From Oligoflexia bacterium (GTDB lineage: Bacteria > Bdellovibrionota > UBA1018), in contig CAITVN010000216.1 of NCBI GenBank assembly GCA_903895855.1, forward strand, positions 1 to 37,916: a stretch of 37,916 nucleotides of DNA, given 5' to 3'. Positions 25,800 to 33,581 of the stretch are shown here, in pieces (positions within the stretch are counted from its first letter, which is position 1; each line of letters starts with the position of its first letter). The notes beneath the pieces were generated by a model. It did not search any database. It saw nothing but the letters and a program-made list of their open reading frames with translations, and had not been told where the DNA came from. A program made the translations under genes and the position numbers.

Positions 25800-26049
25800 T
25801 CTATTTTTCCTTATGGGCTACACTCGCCCAAAATTTCACTTTTCTAAGTACACCCTAAGTACACCTAAGTACCGAGAAGCAGAGCAATCTAAGGTAGTCA
25901 CTAGTGGGTCTATTTGTAAAACCAAGGGGCGCACCTTTGCAATGAAAATGTTGTCCGCGCATGGTTCGTCAGTGGGGTATGTTCAAGACTATTCAGGCCC
26001 TGATTCGGCAACTCAGCATTTAGTACCGGCTAGTTGTAAAAGTAAATTA
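25800..26049. other. intergenic region with tandem repeats
   Basis: The 250 bases between two minus-strand membrane-protein genes hold the ribosome-binding site of the downstream gene and the three-copy repeat at 25844-25873. I see no convincing gene. An 87-codon plus-strand frame here lacks a ribosome-binding site and coding character and runs into the 3' end of the opposite gene. I found no clear terminator. Confidence 0.45.
25844..25873. repeat. three tandem copies of a 9-10-base unit
   Basis: CTAAGTACAC at 25844-25853, the same at 25855-25864, and CTAAGTACC at 25865-25873. Spacing is 10-11 bases, one helical turn, so the copies face the same side of the DNA. They lie upstream of the minus-strand gene starting at 25799, where a regulator could bind. 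Confidence 0.6.
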
Positions 26050-27909
26050 TCAGGTCGATTCGACTCTTCGAAATAATTTCCAACCTGCCTCATCGAACGC
26101 TGGTCGATAATGCCTTAGTATATAGTCATTCACGATCGGAAGCCGTTCGCTGTTTTGTATTCCATCAACAGACTGAGTACCTGTTGGCGAAGAGTATATC
26201 AAAAGAGATGGCTTAGCTCCCTCTAACTCAGAAATCATCTGTTTCTGAGCCGTCTTTGTCGAACCCGTAGCTGCCGCGATGAATCGAGTGCACGATTGTT
26301 TTCTAAGAAGAAAGTAAACTGCATTGTCATTCGAAAAAGAGAACAGACACCTCTCATCCCTAAAATGTGATTTAAGAGTCGCAATCCATTCTTTTTGTTG
26401 CACTCCTAAAAACGTTTCATCGGACAATTTTACCAATTCGGAAAAATAACGTAGAGCGCCCGGAACAGCAGAAACCCTCCCCGCCTCGGCATAAAGAGAA
26501 CTCGCAGATATCCACAGTAAGGGTAAAACCAAAACCGAATTAGACACTTTTCGAAACATCTGAGGCAAAAACTCAAGCCCCCCCCAAAATAGAAATCCGG
26601 AACCTAAAAAAATAAAAGTAGATACATACCGCAAGTGACCTTCATCCGATCGCCCGAGAGCACTTCTAAAATAAACAAATCCCGCTATCGCCATTACCAG
26701 ATGAACCGTCCCAATTTGCAGTTCTTGCATTCGACGGTACCGCGGCAACATAGCCGCAAACATAAGCAAATTAACCATCACAAGAATCAAAGGCACTGAG
26801 TGTCTAAAATTGCCCAAGGCCGGAAATGGATAGACATAGCTGTCCATATAGTCCTTCCACCTAACCCAATAGATTGTAGTTGCGGAAAAAGCTGAAATCT
26901 CTTCTGTCCCATAGATAGCCCAAATAGCCCCCCAGCCAAGCAACATCCCAATAATACAAGCGAAAAATCGATTCCTAACAAATGTAGGTTGTACCTGATT
27001 CAGCAATAGTGGCGCCGCCAAAACAGAGAGCAAAATTAAAAGATAATACCCGCCCCTATCAATCGAATAGAAGAAAGCGAAGGGCGACAAAATGCCGACC
27101 AGCATCCAAAGAAACGATTTTTTTAAAGTCAGTCCGAGGAGTATTAGGGCAATACCAACCAGCACCGGAAAATCTCGCCTATCCAAGTACTGCCACTGAT
27201 CGCTAAAATGGTAGACAAGCAATAGAACCGAAATCAACCCGGCGGCGCTCCAGCCGCCAAATCGGTCGCGCGCCCAAATTCCAAAAGCTAAGATCATAAA
27301 CACTAAACCCAAGGGAATTAAAGATCCAAGTAAATGCCGAAAACCAAAAAACGCGCCAATAGTCTTTTGACCAAATAGGCCCCAACCCCAACTTGCAGTC
27401 AACGGGTCATGAATCGCTCCATGAACTAAGAGCGATCCTGCCCATAACTTTCCCGTTAAAAAATAGTTCATTGCAGGGGCAAGTGATTCCCCATCGTGAT
27501 AAAAATCTAGAGTCCCCCAAGGCATATTTGTAGAATAGAATGAAAAGAACTGAGATAAACCCCAACCTAATATCGCCACGACAGCCAAACGAAAGATTAC
27601 CTCGCCTCCAAAAGGGGCTGTAGGAAACGGCCGAACATTAGCCGTCACTACAATCACCTTCGAAATGGTGAAATGTAACACCAAATAGACAACAGCAGGC
27701 AATCCAACAAACACGAGATACCTCAACAAATTAGTAGCTGGATTAAATTTTACCGCCGGCAATGGCCCAACAATTCCTTCGGGATTCGAAAATTTGAGAG
27801 AAATATGTGGAAACAATCTCATCGCCAAATAGATGCATAGAAAAGTCCCGACTAAAACAACAATTTGCGGCATCATTGGTCTTAAAGAAAATTTTTTATA
27901 ATGTTTCAT
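26050..27909 (-). CDS. large polytopic membrane protein, GT-C-like
   Basis: 619 residues, with roughly 12-14 hydrophobic segments to about residue 475 and a soluble C-terminal domain of some 140 residues. Two loop motifs stand out: LDFYHDGESLAP (about 134-145), and LGRSDEGHLRY (about 418-428). I recall the GRSDxGHL element from other uncharacterised membrane proteins of glycan loci. The acidic residues in both could form a periplasmic active site of GT-C type. The ATG at 27909 has AAGGA nine bases upstream and is preferred over a start at 27927. The C-terminal domain contains two Cys (ERCLFSF and QSCTRF). It lies between a methyltransferase and another membrane protein in the minus-strand series. 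Glycosyl transfer is inferred, not shown. Confidence 0.55.
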   Translation of the reverse strand: MKHYKKFSLRPMMPQIVVLVGTFLCIYLAMRLFPHISLKFSNPEGIVGPLPAVKFNPATNLLRYLVFVGLPAVVYLVLHFTISKVIVVTANVRPFPTAPFGGEVIFRLAVVAILGWGLSQFFSFYSTNMPWGTLDFYHDGESLAPAMNYFLTGKLWAGSLLVHGAIHDPLTASWGWGLFGQKTIGAFFGFRHLLGSLIPLGLVFMILAFGIWARDRFGGWSAAGLISVLLLVYHFSDQWQYLDRRDFPVLVGIALILLGLTLKKSFLWMLVGILSPFAFFYSIDRGGYYLLILLSVLAAPLLLNQVQPTFVRNRFFACIIGMLLGWGAIWAIYGTEEISAFSATTIYWVRWKDYMDSYVYPFPALGNFRHSVPLILVMVNLLMFAAMLPRYRRMQELQIGTVHLVMAIAGFVYFRSALGRSDEGHLRYVSTFIFLGSGFLFWGGLEFLPQMFRKVSNSVLVLPLLWISASSLYAEAGRVSAVPGALRYFSELVKLSDETFLGVQQKEWIATLKSHFRDERCLFSFSNDNAVYFLLRKQSCTRFIAAATGSTKTAQKQMISELEGAKPSLLIYSSPTGTQSVDGIQNSERLPIVNDYILRHYRPAFDEAGWKLFRRVEST

Positions 27910-28014
27910 TTTCTGAGATCCTTTCAAATATTACAGAAAATCCATTCAAGCCAAATTCCAATTTTGGAGATTCACTCACGCCAAGATCTAATCTCAAATA
28001 TCATGCCCAATTAG

Positions 28015-28812
28015 CTAAAGTCGAGGCTTCCTAGCCAAAACCGTAAAGGCCATGGGATCATTTCCGAACTCCAACTTAACACAAATTCGACCAATCACCG
28101 CAACTAGGAGCCAAACTGGACTTAATAGGAAAATTAATAATATTCCAAGACATCTTTTTCCGGCCATATAGGGTGAAAAAATACTTACTAAAACTTTATG
28201 GGCAATCACAACAATTGGATTGCCTCTTTGTGCTATTGAAATTTCCACAAAGTTAGATTCTGAGAGCAATTTGAACAGGGCCGACGGCGTATACCTATAG
28301 TAATCATTTGGTATGAAATGCCAGCGATAGGAAAAAGGAACAGTAAGACAAAGCCAACCACCCGGCACGAGAACGGAATAGGCATTATCAATAAAACCTC
28401 GCGGCTCATATACATGCTCAAAAACTTCACTTGCCAACACGAAATCGAAATTATTAGCTGACACTGGCCAGGCCTCATCATCCCCAAAAAAAATAGTATC
28501 AGGTTGAGCATACCCAAACTCTGACTCTGCACTTTTTCTATCGATACCAGTGTAGCTGCAATTTATAAACCAATGACGATATGGCTGATCACCACAGCCA
28601 ACGTCCAGCACTTTACCACGTACTTGCTTTATGATTTCAGAAAGATCCGATTCGAGACAGTATAGGTATAAATCCAAAAAATATCGAATCCCTGCCAACC
28701 ATCTTTGAACCACAGACCACTTCCCAGTGCTCCCTGGGGCACCTCTAAATGGCGGCCGAATAGTCGAGAAGTTGTCAGAATTTGCCAAATTGCATCGATT
28801 TTTGAGTTTCAT
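28015..28812 (-). CDS. class I SAM-dependent methyltransferase with C-terminal membrane segment
   Basis: 265 residues. Motif I VLDVGCGDQPYR lies at about residues 68-79, GIDRKSAES ends strand 2, and LASEVFEHVYEP is the post-IV motif. VPGGWLCLTVPF and WHFIPNDYYRYTP follow; the latter is characteristic of methyltransferases in O-antigen-type clusters. A hydrophobic stretch near the C-terminus (LLIFLLSPVWLLVAVIG) probably anchors it in the membrane, which suggests a lipid-linked acceptor. The ATG at 28812 is chosen; a GTG at 28827 is in frame. It is followed after 105 bases by the large membrane-protein gene. Substrate unknown. Confidence 0.87.
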   Translation of the reverse strand: MKLKNRCNLANSDNFSTIRPPFRGAPGSTGKWSVVQRWLAGIRYFLDLYLYCLESDLSEIIKQVRGKVLDVGCGDQPYRHWFINCSYTGIDRKSAESEFGYAQPDTIFFGDDEAWPVSANNFDFVLASEVFEHVYEPRGFIDNAYSVLVPGGWLCLTVPFSYRWHFIPNDYYRYTPSALFKLLSESNFVEISIAQRGNPIVVIAHKVLVSIFSPYMAGKRCLGILLIFLLSPVWLLVAVIGRICVKLEFGNDPMAFTVLARKPRL

Positions 28813-28916
28813 AATATTCTCAATCACACCAAATTTTGCTTACAATTTTCTTTTAGAAAAACACACTGGCACAATTGAGAAACTAGAACAACTTACAAAT
28901 AATATACTAGGCTACC

Positions 28917-29702
28917 TCAACAGATTGTTCGATATGTCTTCTGCCAAACCCCAAAATACTCGAACCCATTTTGATCACCATCAGTCTCATACAATGGCTT
29001 TGCTTGAATCTTTAGCCTTTTTAAAGTCTCAACCAAAAAATTTTCAAATGTGTCTGAATTCCAAACGTGAGCGTGCTCTCTTCTTGCCTTCACTTTTTCA
29101 ACATACTCTTGAACGATTTCTTTTGGCTGATTGAAATGTTCTGGGTGTACGGCCTTCAAAAAGTCAAGATAGTGCTCATCGGTAACAGATGTTACCCCTT
29201 GTTGAAACTCGCTAAACAAATGATCAAACGAAGTCAGCTCACGGTCTCTGTCAAAGCAAAACCGCTTATCAGGCGCTGAAATAACGGCAATTCCACCTTC
29301 TTTCAACACCCGAAACAGCTCGCCTACAACCTTCATCGGATTAGCTACATGCTCAATAACATGATTGAGAATAACAAAATCAAGCGAACCAGTCTTAAAA
29401 GGTGCCAAACCTTCGGTATCTAAATTAACCACTTGGCTCACCTCAACCAGCGTTGAGGGGTCTAGTTCTGCAAAAAGTTTTGCCCCTTCTTCTTTAGTCA
29501 TGGCGTCGACATACGATACCCGACATCGCGATGGCACCAAAGCCGGCTGATGAAGCGCACCGATCTCGATGCCGTTTCCAGATAAGTACTCGTACCCAGG
29601 CTTTCGACTCTCAGGCCACGCTAATTTTGGCTGCAAATCACTTCGATTTCGGCGAAAACGGCCGTAAAAACGTCCCAACGACTGTCTGACGTAATCTAAC
29701 AT
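28917..29702 (-). CDS. SAM-dependent methyltransferase of the GIEIGAL type
   Basis: 261 residues. The cofactor loop reads NGIEIGALHQPAL (43-55) in place of GxGxG, then VSYVDAM, then LDFVILNHVIEHVANP as the post-IV motif. LKEGGIAVISAPDKRFCFD and SFDHLFSEF follow. This G-I-E-I-G-A-x-x-x-P variant is familiar from methyltransferase-like proteins in bacterial glycan loci. The N-terminal 30 residues are basic (RFYGRFRRNR) and may bind membrane. The ATG at 29702 has only a weak ribosome-binding site. The gene sits 46 bases downstream of the transaldolase gene, and the following methyltransferase starts about 100 bases further on. Substrate unknown. Confidence 0.85.
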   Translation of the reverse strand: MLDYVRQSLGRFYGRFRRNRSDLQPKLAWPESRKPGYEYLSGNGIEIGALHQPALVPSRCRVSYVDAMTKEEGAKLFAELDPSTLVEVSQVVNLDTEGLAPFKTGSLDFVILNHVIEHVANPMKVVGELFRVLKEGGIAVISAPDKRFCFDRDRELTSFDHLFSEFQQGVTSVTDEHYLDFLKAVHPEHFNQPKEIVQEYVEKVKARREHAHVWNSDTFENFLVETLKRLKIQAKPLYETDGDQNGFEYFGVWQKTYRTIC

Positions 29703-29748
29703 AACTTCACAAATTCAACTTTCATTCTCTTAATTCTTGAGCTTAAAA

Positions 29749-30447
29749 CTAAAGCTGAAAACCAGCCTTTTGCGCGTCGTTAAAAAACATTTTCACTGTG
29801 TCGAGTGAAAATTCTTCAAGAGTTTTCTGGCTCAACTTCAACTTTCCAATCAAATCATCAGTTGCTGTGATGATTTGACACCCACACGCATCGGCTTGGT
29901 AAATATTAAGCACTTCACGAGGACTCGCCCACAAAATTTTCGACTTTGCCAACCCCTTAAAATCAGCTACCGCCTTTTTCATAATTGGCATCGGATCAAT
30001 ACCAGTATCGGCAATTCGCCCCGCAAAAATCGAAACAATCACGTCGTCTTGATCTTTAACGCACTCTCTAAGGCCGGCAAGCTGTTGCTCAGTGAAGATA
30101 GCGGTCACATTTAATTTAATCTTTTTATCGAGCAGCCTGCGAATGAGCGGAAAAGCACTTTGGCCCTTCGTGTTAGTGATCGGAATTTTAACATTCACAT
30201 TTTCGCCCCAAGAGGCAATCGTTTGAGCCTGGCGCTCCATTTCTGAAAAATCATCAGAAAAAACTTCAAATGAAATCGGCAAATCACGAATTTCTGTCAA
30301 TACAGACTTAGCAAAGGCAGCATAATCACGAATCCCAGCCTTAGCCATCAAGGTAGGATTAGTGGTAAACCCCTTCACGAACCCTTCTTTATTTCGCTTA
30401 ATCATGTCGTCACGATTTGCACCGTCAGCAAAAACTGCAATTTTCAT
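29749..30447 (-). CDS. transaldolase-family protein (FSA/TalC-like)
   Basis: 232-residue single-domain transaldolase or fructose-6-phosphate-aldolase-type enzyme with a TIM-barrel fold. Visible marks are FTTNPTLMAKAG (27-38), the Schiff-base Lys87 in NVKIPIT, LNVTAIFTEQQ (112-122) and FAGRIADTGIDP (141-152). The length fits the short subfamily. With the GmhA- and HddA-like proteins in the window, it may supply or interconvert sedoheptulose 7-phosphate, or make another ketose phosphate for the glycan; this is inference. The ATG at 30447 has AGAGAGGA five bases upstream, and a good promoter precedes it. It is the first gene of the minus-strand series to 22522. Confidence 0.9.
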   Translation of the reverse strand: MKIAVFADGANRDDMIKRNKEGFVKGFTTNPTLMAKAGIRDYAAFAKSVLTEIRDLPISFEVFSDDFSEMERQAQTIASWGENVNVKIPITNTKGQSAFPLIRRLLDKKIKLNVTAIFTEQQLAGLRECVKDQDDVIVSIFAGRIADTGIDPMPIMKKAVADFKGLAKSKILWASPREVLNIYQADACGCQIITATDDLIGKLKLSQKTLEEFSLDTVKMFFNDAQKAGFQL

Positions 30448-30468
30448 AAAAGTCCTCTCTTTTTTTAT

Positions 30469-30497
30469 GTTGTAACTTTTGAAACCGGCAACGTCAA
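30469..30497 (-). promoter_or_regulatory. candidate promoter of the transaldolase-led operon
   Basis: On the minus strand TTGACG (30492-30497, five of six) and TACAAC (30469-30474, four of six) are separated by the optimal 17 bases. The predicted start is near 30462, just ahead of the AGAGAGGA ribosome-binding site at 30453-30460. It probably drives the seven-gene series, although longer gaps downstream allow further promoters. Confidence 0.5.
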
Positions 30498-30550
30498 GAT
30501 TGGAAGCCTCCAGAATCAAACAAAGTGAACAACGCCACCGATTTTTTGAA

Positions 30551-30581
30551 TTGACATCTCACCCCAAGCACAAACTATAAC
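30551..30581 (+). promoter_or_regulatory. candidate promoter of the 30617-35444 operon
   Basis: A perfect TTGACA (30551-30556) is followed by TATAAC (30576-30581, five of six) with a 19-base spacer, longer than optimal. The predicted start is near 30588, giving a leader of about 29 bases that includes AGGA eight bases before the ATG. Confidence 0.4.
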
Positions 30582-30616
30582 CGACATTACCCTCAAAAGT
30601 AGATAGGACAACTTTA

Positions 30617-31678
30617 ATGAAGCTACTCATCACAGGCGGTGCGGGATTTGTTGGGTCAAATTTGGCCAAACTTTTCAATGAACACGTTCCAGGGGCATCA
30701 ATCACAGTCTTTGATAACTTAAAAAGGCGTGGTTCTGAGCTCAATCTGCCTGAATTTAAGAGGCGCGGCATTCTGTTTCAGCACGGAGATGTGCGAAGCC
30801 CGAGCGACCTCAATGACCTTGGCGGTAAATTTGACTTACTCATCGATGCTTCGGCCGAACCCAGCGTACTCAGTGGCCTGACGGGTTCACCCGATTACCT
30901 GCTGCAGACCAACTTGATGGGCACGCTCAATTGCCTTGAATATGCAAGGTCGCGAGTCGGGGCAATTCTTTTTCTCTCGACTTCACGAGTCTACTCATTA
31001 GCGCCCCTGCAAAGCATCAAACTTCGCGAAACACCAAGCCGTTTTGAAATCGATCAGCAGCAAACTCTACCGGGGGTTTGCGAAAATGGCATATCAGAGA
31101 TTTTTCCCGTGAATCTGCCTCGTTCTCTTTATGGTGCCTCAAAACTGGCCTCTGAATATTTTGCACAAGAATACTCAAACACCTACCGATTACCGATTTT
31201 GATTAATCGGTGCGGTGTCATCGCTGGTCCGGGCCAATTCGGAAAAGTTGACCAAGGGGTATTCACTCTATGGGTTATGAACCATGTTTTGGGCAAACCG
31301 CTTAAATACACAGGTTTTGGGGGCACTGGCAAACAAGTTCGCGACCTCATTCACCCAAGTGACCTTTTTCAATTGATACTCAAACAATTCAACAGTGTTT
31401 CTCATTGGAATGGCGAATCTTACAACGTGGGCGGTGGTCGAACGATTTCAGTTTCGATGCAAGAACTTACCGGTCTTTGTCAGCAAGCCACGGGTCGCGA
31501 GGTAACCATCACCAGTGACTTAACCACATCGCCGGTCGACATTCCTCTGTACTTAACAGACTACTCAAAAGCGGCAAAACAATTCAACTGGACCCCTAAA
31601 ATTGAAACCAAGACTTTAATCTCCGAAATTGCTGGCTGGGTTACCCAAAATCAAGAGCAACTCTTATTGGCATTATGA
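30617..31678 (+). CDS. NAD-dependent epimerase, CDP-paratose/tyvelose 2-epimerase-like
   Basis: 353-residue extended SDR. It has TGGAGFVGSN (6-15), FDNLKRRGSELNL, which matches the tyvelose-epimerase start well, and LSTSRVYSLAPLQSIKL. A long insertion of about 30 residues follows (SRFEID...), before the Tyr172/Lys176 pair in LYGASK. The insertion and the FDNLxRRG element are typical of CDP-tyvelose 2-epimerase-like enzymes, which invert C2 of a CDP-dideoxy sugar. GKQVRDLIHPSDL is the usual C-terminal contact. The next gene encodes a homologous enzyme. No CDP-sugar synthesis genes (RfbF/RfbG type) are in the window, so another nucleotide sugar may be the substrate. Confidence 0.82.
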   Translation: MKLLITGGAGFVGSNLAKLFNEHVPGASITVFDNLKRRGSELNLPEFKRRGILFQHGDVRSPSDLNDLGGKFDLLIDASAEPSVLSGLTGSPDYLLQTNLMGTLNCLEYARSRVGAILFLSTSRVYSLAPLQSIKLRETPSRFEIDQQQTLPGVCENGISEIFPVNLPRSLYGASKLASEYFAQEYSNTYRLPILINRCGVIAGPGQFGKVDQGVFTLWVMNHVLGKPLKYTGFGGTGKQVRDLIHPSDLFQLILKQFNSVSHWNGESYNVGGGRTISVSMQELTGLCQQATGREVTITSDLTTSPVDIPLYLTDYSKAAKQFNWTPKIETKTLISEIAGWVTQNQEQLLLAL

Positions 31679-31731
31679 GGTTTTTGTATTAAACCTTCAA
31701 ACAGCAATGGCAACGCGAAAGGACTGAAATC

Positions 31732-32805
31732 ATGGCAATAGCAATCGTAACCGGGTCATCGGGACTCATTGGCAGCGAAACCGTAAAATTCTTAGCAAAC
31801 CAAGGATTTGAAGTAGTCGGTATCGACAACAACATGCGAGCCTATTTTTTTGGCCAAGACGGCTCGACCGATTGGAATGCCGAGCAACTACAGAAGCAGC
31901 TTCGCAACTATAATCACGTTAAACTCGACATCAGAGACAAAGATAAATTATTTGAGCTTTTTCAAAAATACGGTACCGCAACAAAAATCGTGGTACATTG
32001 TGCGGCCCAACCGTCACACGACTGGGCCGCCCGCGAACCCATTACCGATTTTTCTGTCAATGCCTTAGCCACACTTTACATGCTAGAGGCCACCAAAACC
32101 TACTGCCCTGATGCTACTTTTATTTTCACATCGACTAACAAAGTTTACGGCGATTTGCCTAACTCACTACCACTATTAGAAAGAAACACCCGATGGGAAA
32201 TCGAGCCAAGCCACCGTTGGGCCAAAAATGGTATCGACGAAACCATGTCTATCGATCAATCGAAACATTCTGTCTTCGGCGCCAGTAAAGTAGCCGCAGA
32301 CGTGATGTGCCAAGAGTATGGGCGCTATTTTGGCCTCAAGACAGGAATCTTTCGTGGTGGCTGTCTAACCGGTCCCGCACACAGCGGAGCAGAATTGCAC
32401 GGGTTTCTGGCGTACTTAGTTAAATGTCAATTGACAGGCCGGCCCTACACTATTTTCGGCTACAAAGGTAAGCAAGTCCGAGACAACATTCACAGCAGTG
32501 ATCTAGTGAGTGCATTTTGGCAGTTTCATCAGTCGCCCAGACCGGGCGAGGTCTACAATATGGGTGGGTCTAGACACAGCAATTGTTCAGTGATCGAGGC
32601 TGAATTAATGATCGCAGAGCGTTCGGGCCGCAAACTAGAATTTACGCTGTCTGACCAAGCTCGCCAGGGCGATCACATTTGGTGGATTTCTGACGTAGCG
32701 AAATTTCAGACGCATTATCCGCGATGGAAATATCAGTACGACATTAAAACAATCATCAGCGAAATTGTCGAAGCAACTGCAGAGCGAGAAAAGGTTAGAC
32801 TATGA
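31732..32805 (+). CDS. tyvelose-epimerase-like SDR with Phe at the catalytic Tyr position
   Basis: 357-residue extended SDR. It has [10 protein letters not shown] (7-16), [12 protein letters not shown], and [13 protein letters not shown], with an insertion of about 30 residues ([11 protein letters not shown]...) before the active-site segment. That segment reads SVFGASK, so position 182 is Phe where SDR epimerases have Tyr; Lys186 is kept. [19 protein letters not shown] and [13 protein letters not shown] are well formed, so the protein is not decayed. I believe this Phe form occurs in a subfamily found beside glycan genes, but the chemistry must differ from the standard Tyr-based hydride transfer. 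It forms an operon with its paralogue upstream and overlaps the GT2 gene downstream by four bases. Confidence 0.82.
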   Translation: MAIAIVTGSSGLIGSETVKFLANQGFEVVGIDNNMRAYFFGQDGSTDWNAEQLQKQLRNYNHVKLDIRDKDKLFELFQKYGTATKIVVHCAAQPSHDWAAREPITDFSVNALATLYMLEATKTYCPDATFIFTSTNKVYGDLPNSLPLLERNTRWEIEPSHRWAKNGIDETMSIDQSKHSVFGASKVAADVMCQEYGRYFGLKTGIFRGGCLTGPAHSGAELHGFLAYLVKCQLTGRPYTIFGYKGKQVRDNIHSSDLVSAFWQFHQSPRPGEVYNMGGSRHSNCSVIEAELMIAERSGRKLEFTLSDQARQGDHIWWISDVAKFQTHYPRWKYQYDIKTIISEIVEATAEREKVRL

Positions 32806-33566
32806 AACTCTCGATCGTCATCCCTGCTCATAACGAGGAAGGGTGCATCAGAGAAACTGTCTTAGCACTGCATGAAAAATTGTCAAAAGAGGCGATTTCT
32901 CATGAAATTCTCGTAATCAATGACAATTCAAAAGACCGCACTAAAGAGATTCTAACTGCCTTAATGAGCGAAGTCTCGAGCCTAAGGTGCATTGACAATG
33001 CACCCCCCAATGGGTTTGGGTTCGCTGTTCGGTGCGGTCTTGCAAATTTTTCAGGCGACGTTGTCGCCGTTTACATGGCAGATGCTTCAGACTCACCTGA
33101 AGACCTAGTAAAATTTTACCGAGAACTGGCCTCAACTGGGGCCGATTGTGTCTTTGGTTCGCGTTTTACCCGAAGCTCTCGAGTGATTGACTACCCACCG
33201 ATGAAACTGATTATCAACCGACTTGCAAATCTATTTATTCAAATTCTTTTTGGGCTTCGTTATAACGACGTTACCAATGCGTTTAAGATGTATCGAAAAG
33301 AGGTGATCATCGGTTTGCAACCGATTTTGAGTCACCATTTTAACCTCACGGTTGAGCTTCCGCTCAAATCAATCATTCGTGGCTATTCTTACCGCGTATT
33401 GCCGAACGATTGGACAAATCGAAAATCTGGCGAGTCGAAATTGAAAATCAAAGAAATGGGTTCGAGGTACCTTTTCGTCGTACTCTACTGTTTGATGGAA
33501 AAATGGCTTTCTCGAAATGATTATCACCGAACGAGATCAGTTAAATCACACCCCATACCGAATTGA
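32802..33566 (+). CDS. GT2-family glycosyltransferase (DPM1-like)
   Basis: 254 residues. It has [12 protein letters not shown] at the N-terminus, [10 protein letters not shown] (38-47), and a metal-site region [11 protein letters not shown] (92-102) with Asp94/Asp97. [17 protein letters not shown] and [18 protein letters not shown] are conserved in polyprenyl-phosphate sugar synthases, and [13 protein letters not shown] matches the C-terminal S-K loop. There is one weak hydrophobic stretch near [13 protein letters not shown] and no clear anchor. It overlaps the upstream epimerase by ATGA, and the downstream tandem GT2 gene starts 15 bases later, so the four genes from 30617 form one transcript. 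It resembles the GT2 at 18348. Confidence 0.9.
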   Translation: MKLSIVIPAHNEEGCIRETVLALHEKLSKEAISHEILVINDNSKDRTKEILTALMSEVSSLRCIDNAPPNGFGFAVRCGLANFSGDVVAVYMADASDSPEDLVKFYRELASTGADCVFGSRFTRSSRVIDYPPMKLIINRLANLFIQILFGLRYNDVTNAFKMYRKEVIIGLQPILSHHFNLTVELPLKSIIRGYSYRVLPNDWTNRKSGESKLKIKEMGSRYLFVVLYCLMEKWLSRNDYHRTRSVKSHPIPN

Positions 33567-33581
33567 AGTGAACTTTCTGAC

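Noticed and set aside
25813..26076. 87-codon plus-strand open frame in the intergenic region
   Set aside because: It contains the tandem repeats, has no ribosome-binding site or recognisable protein character, and runs into the 3' end of the opposite gene.
27965..27997. GAGATT...AATCTC inverted repeat with 16-base loop
   Set aside because: A long loop, short stem and no downstream T-run make a terminator or riboswitch call unsupported.
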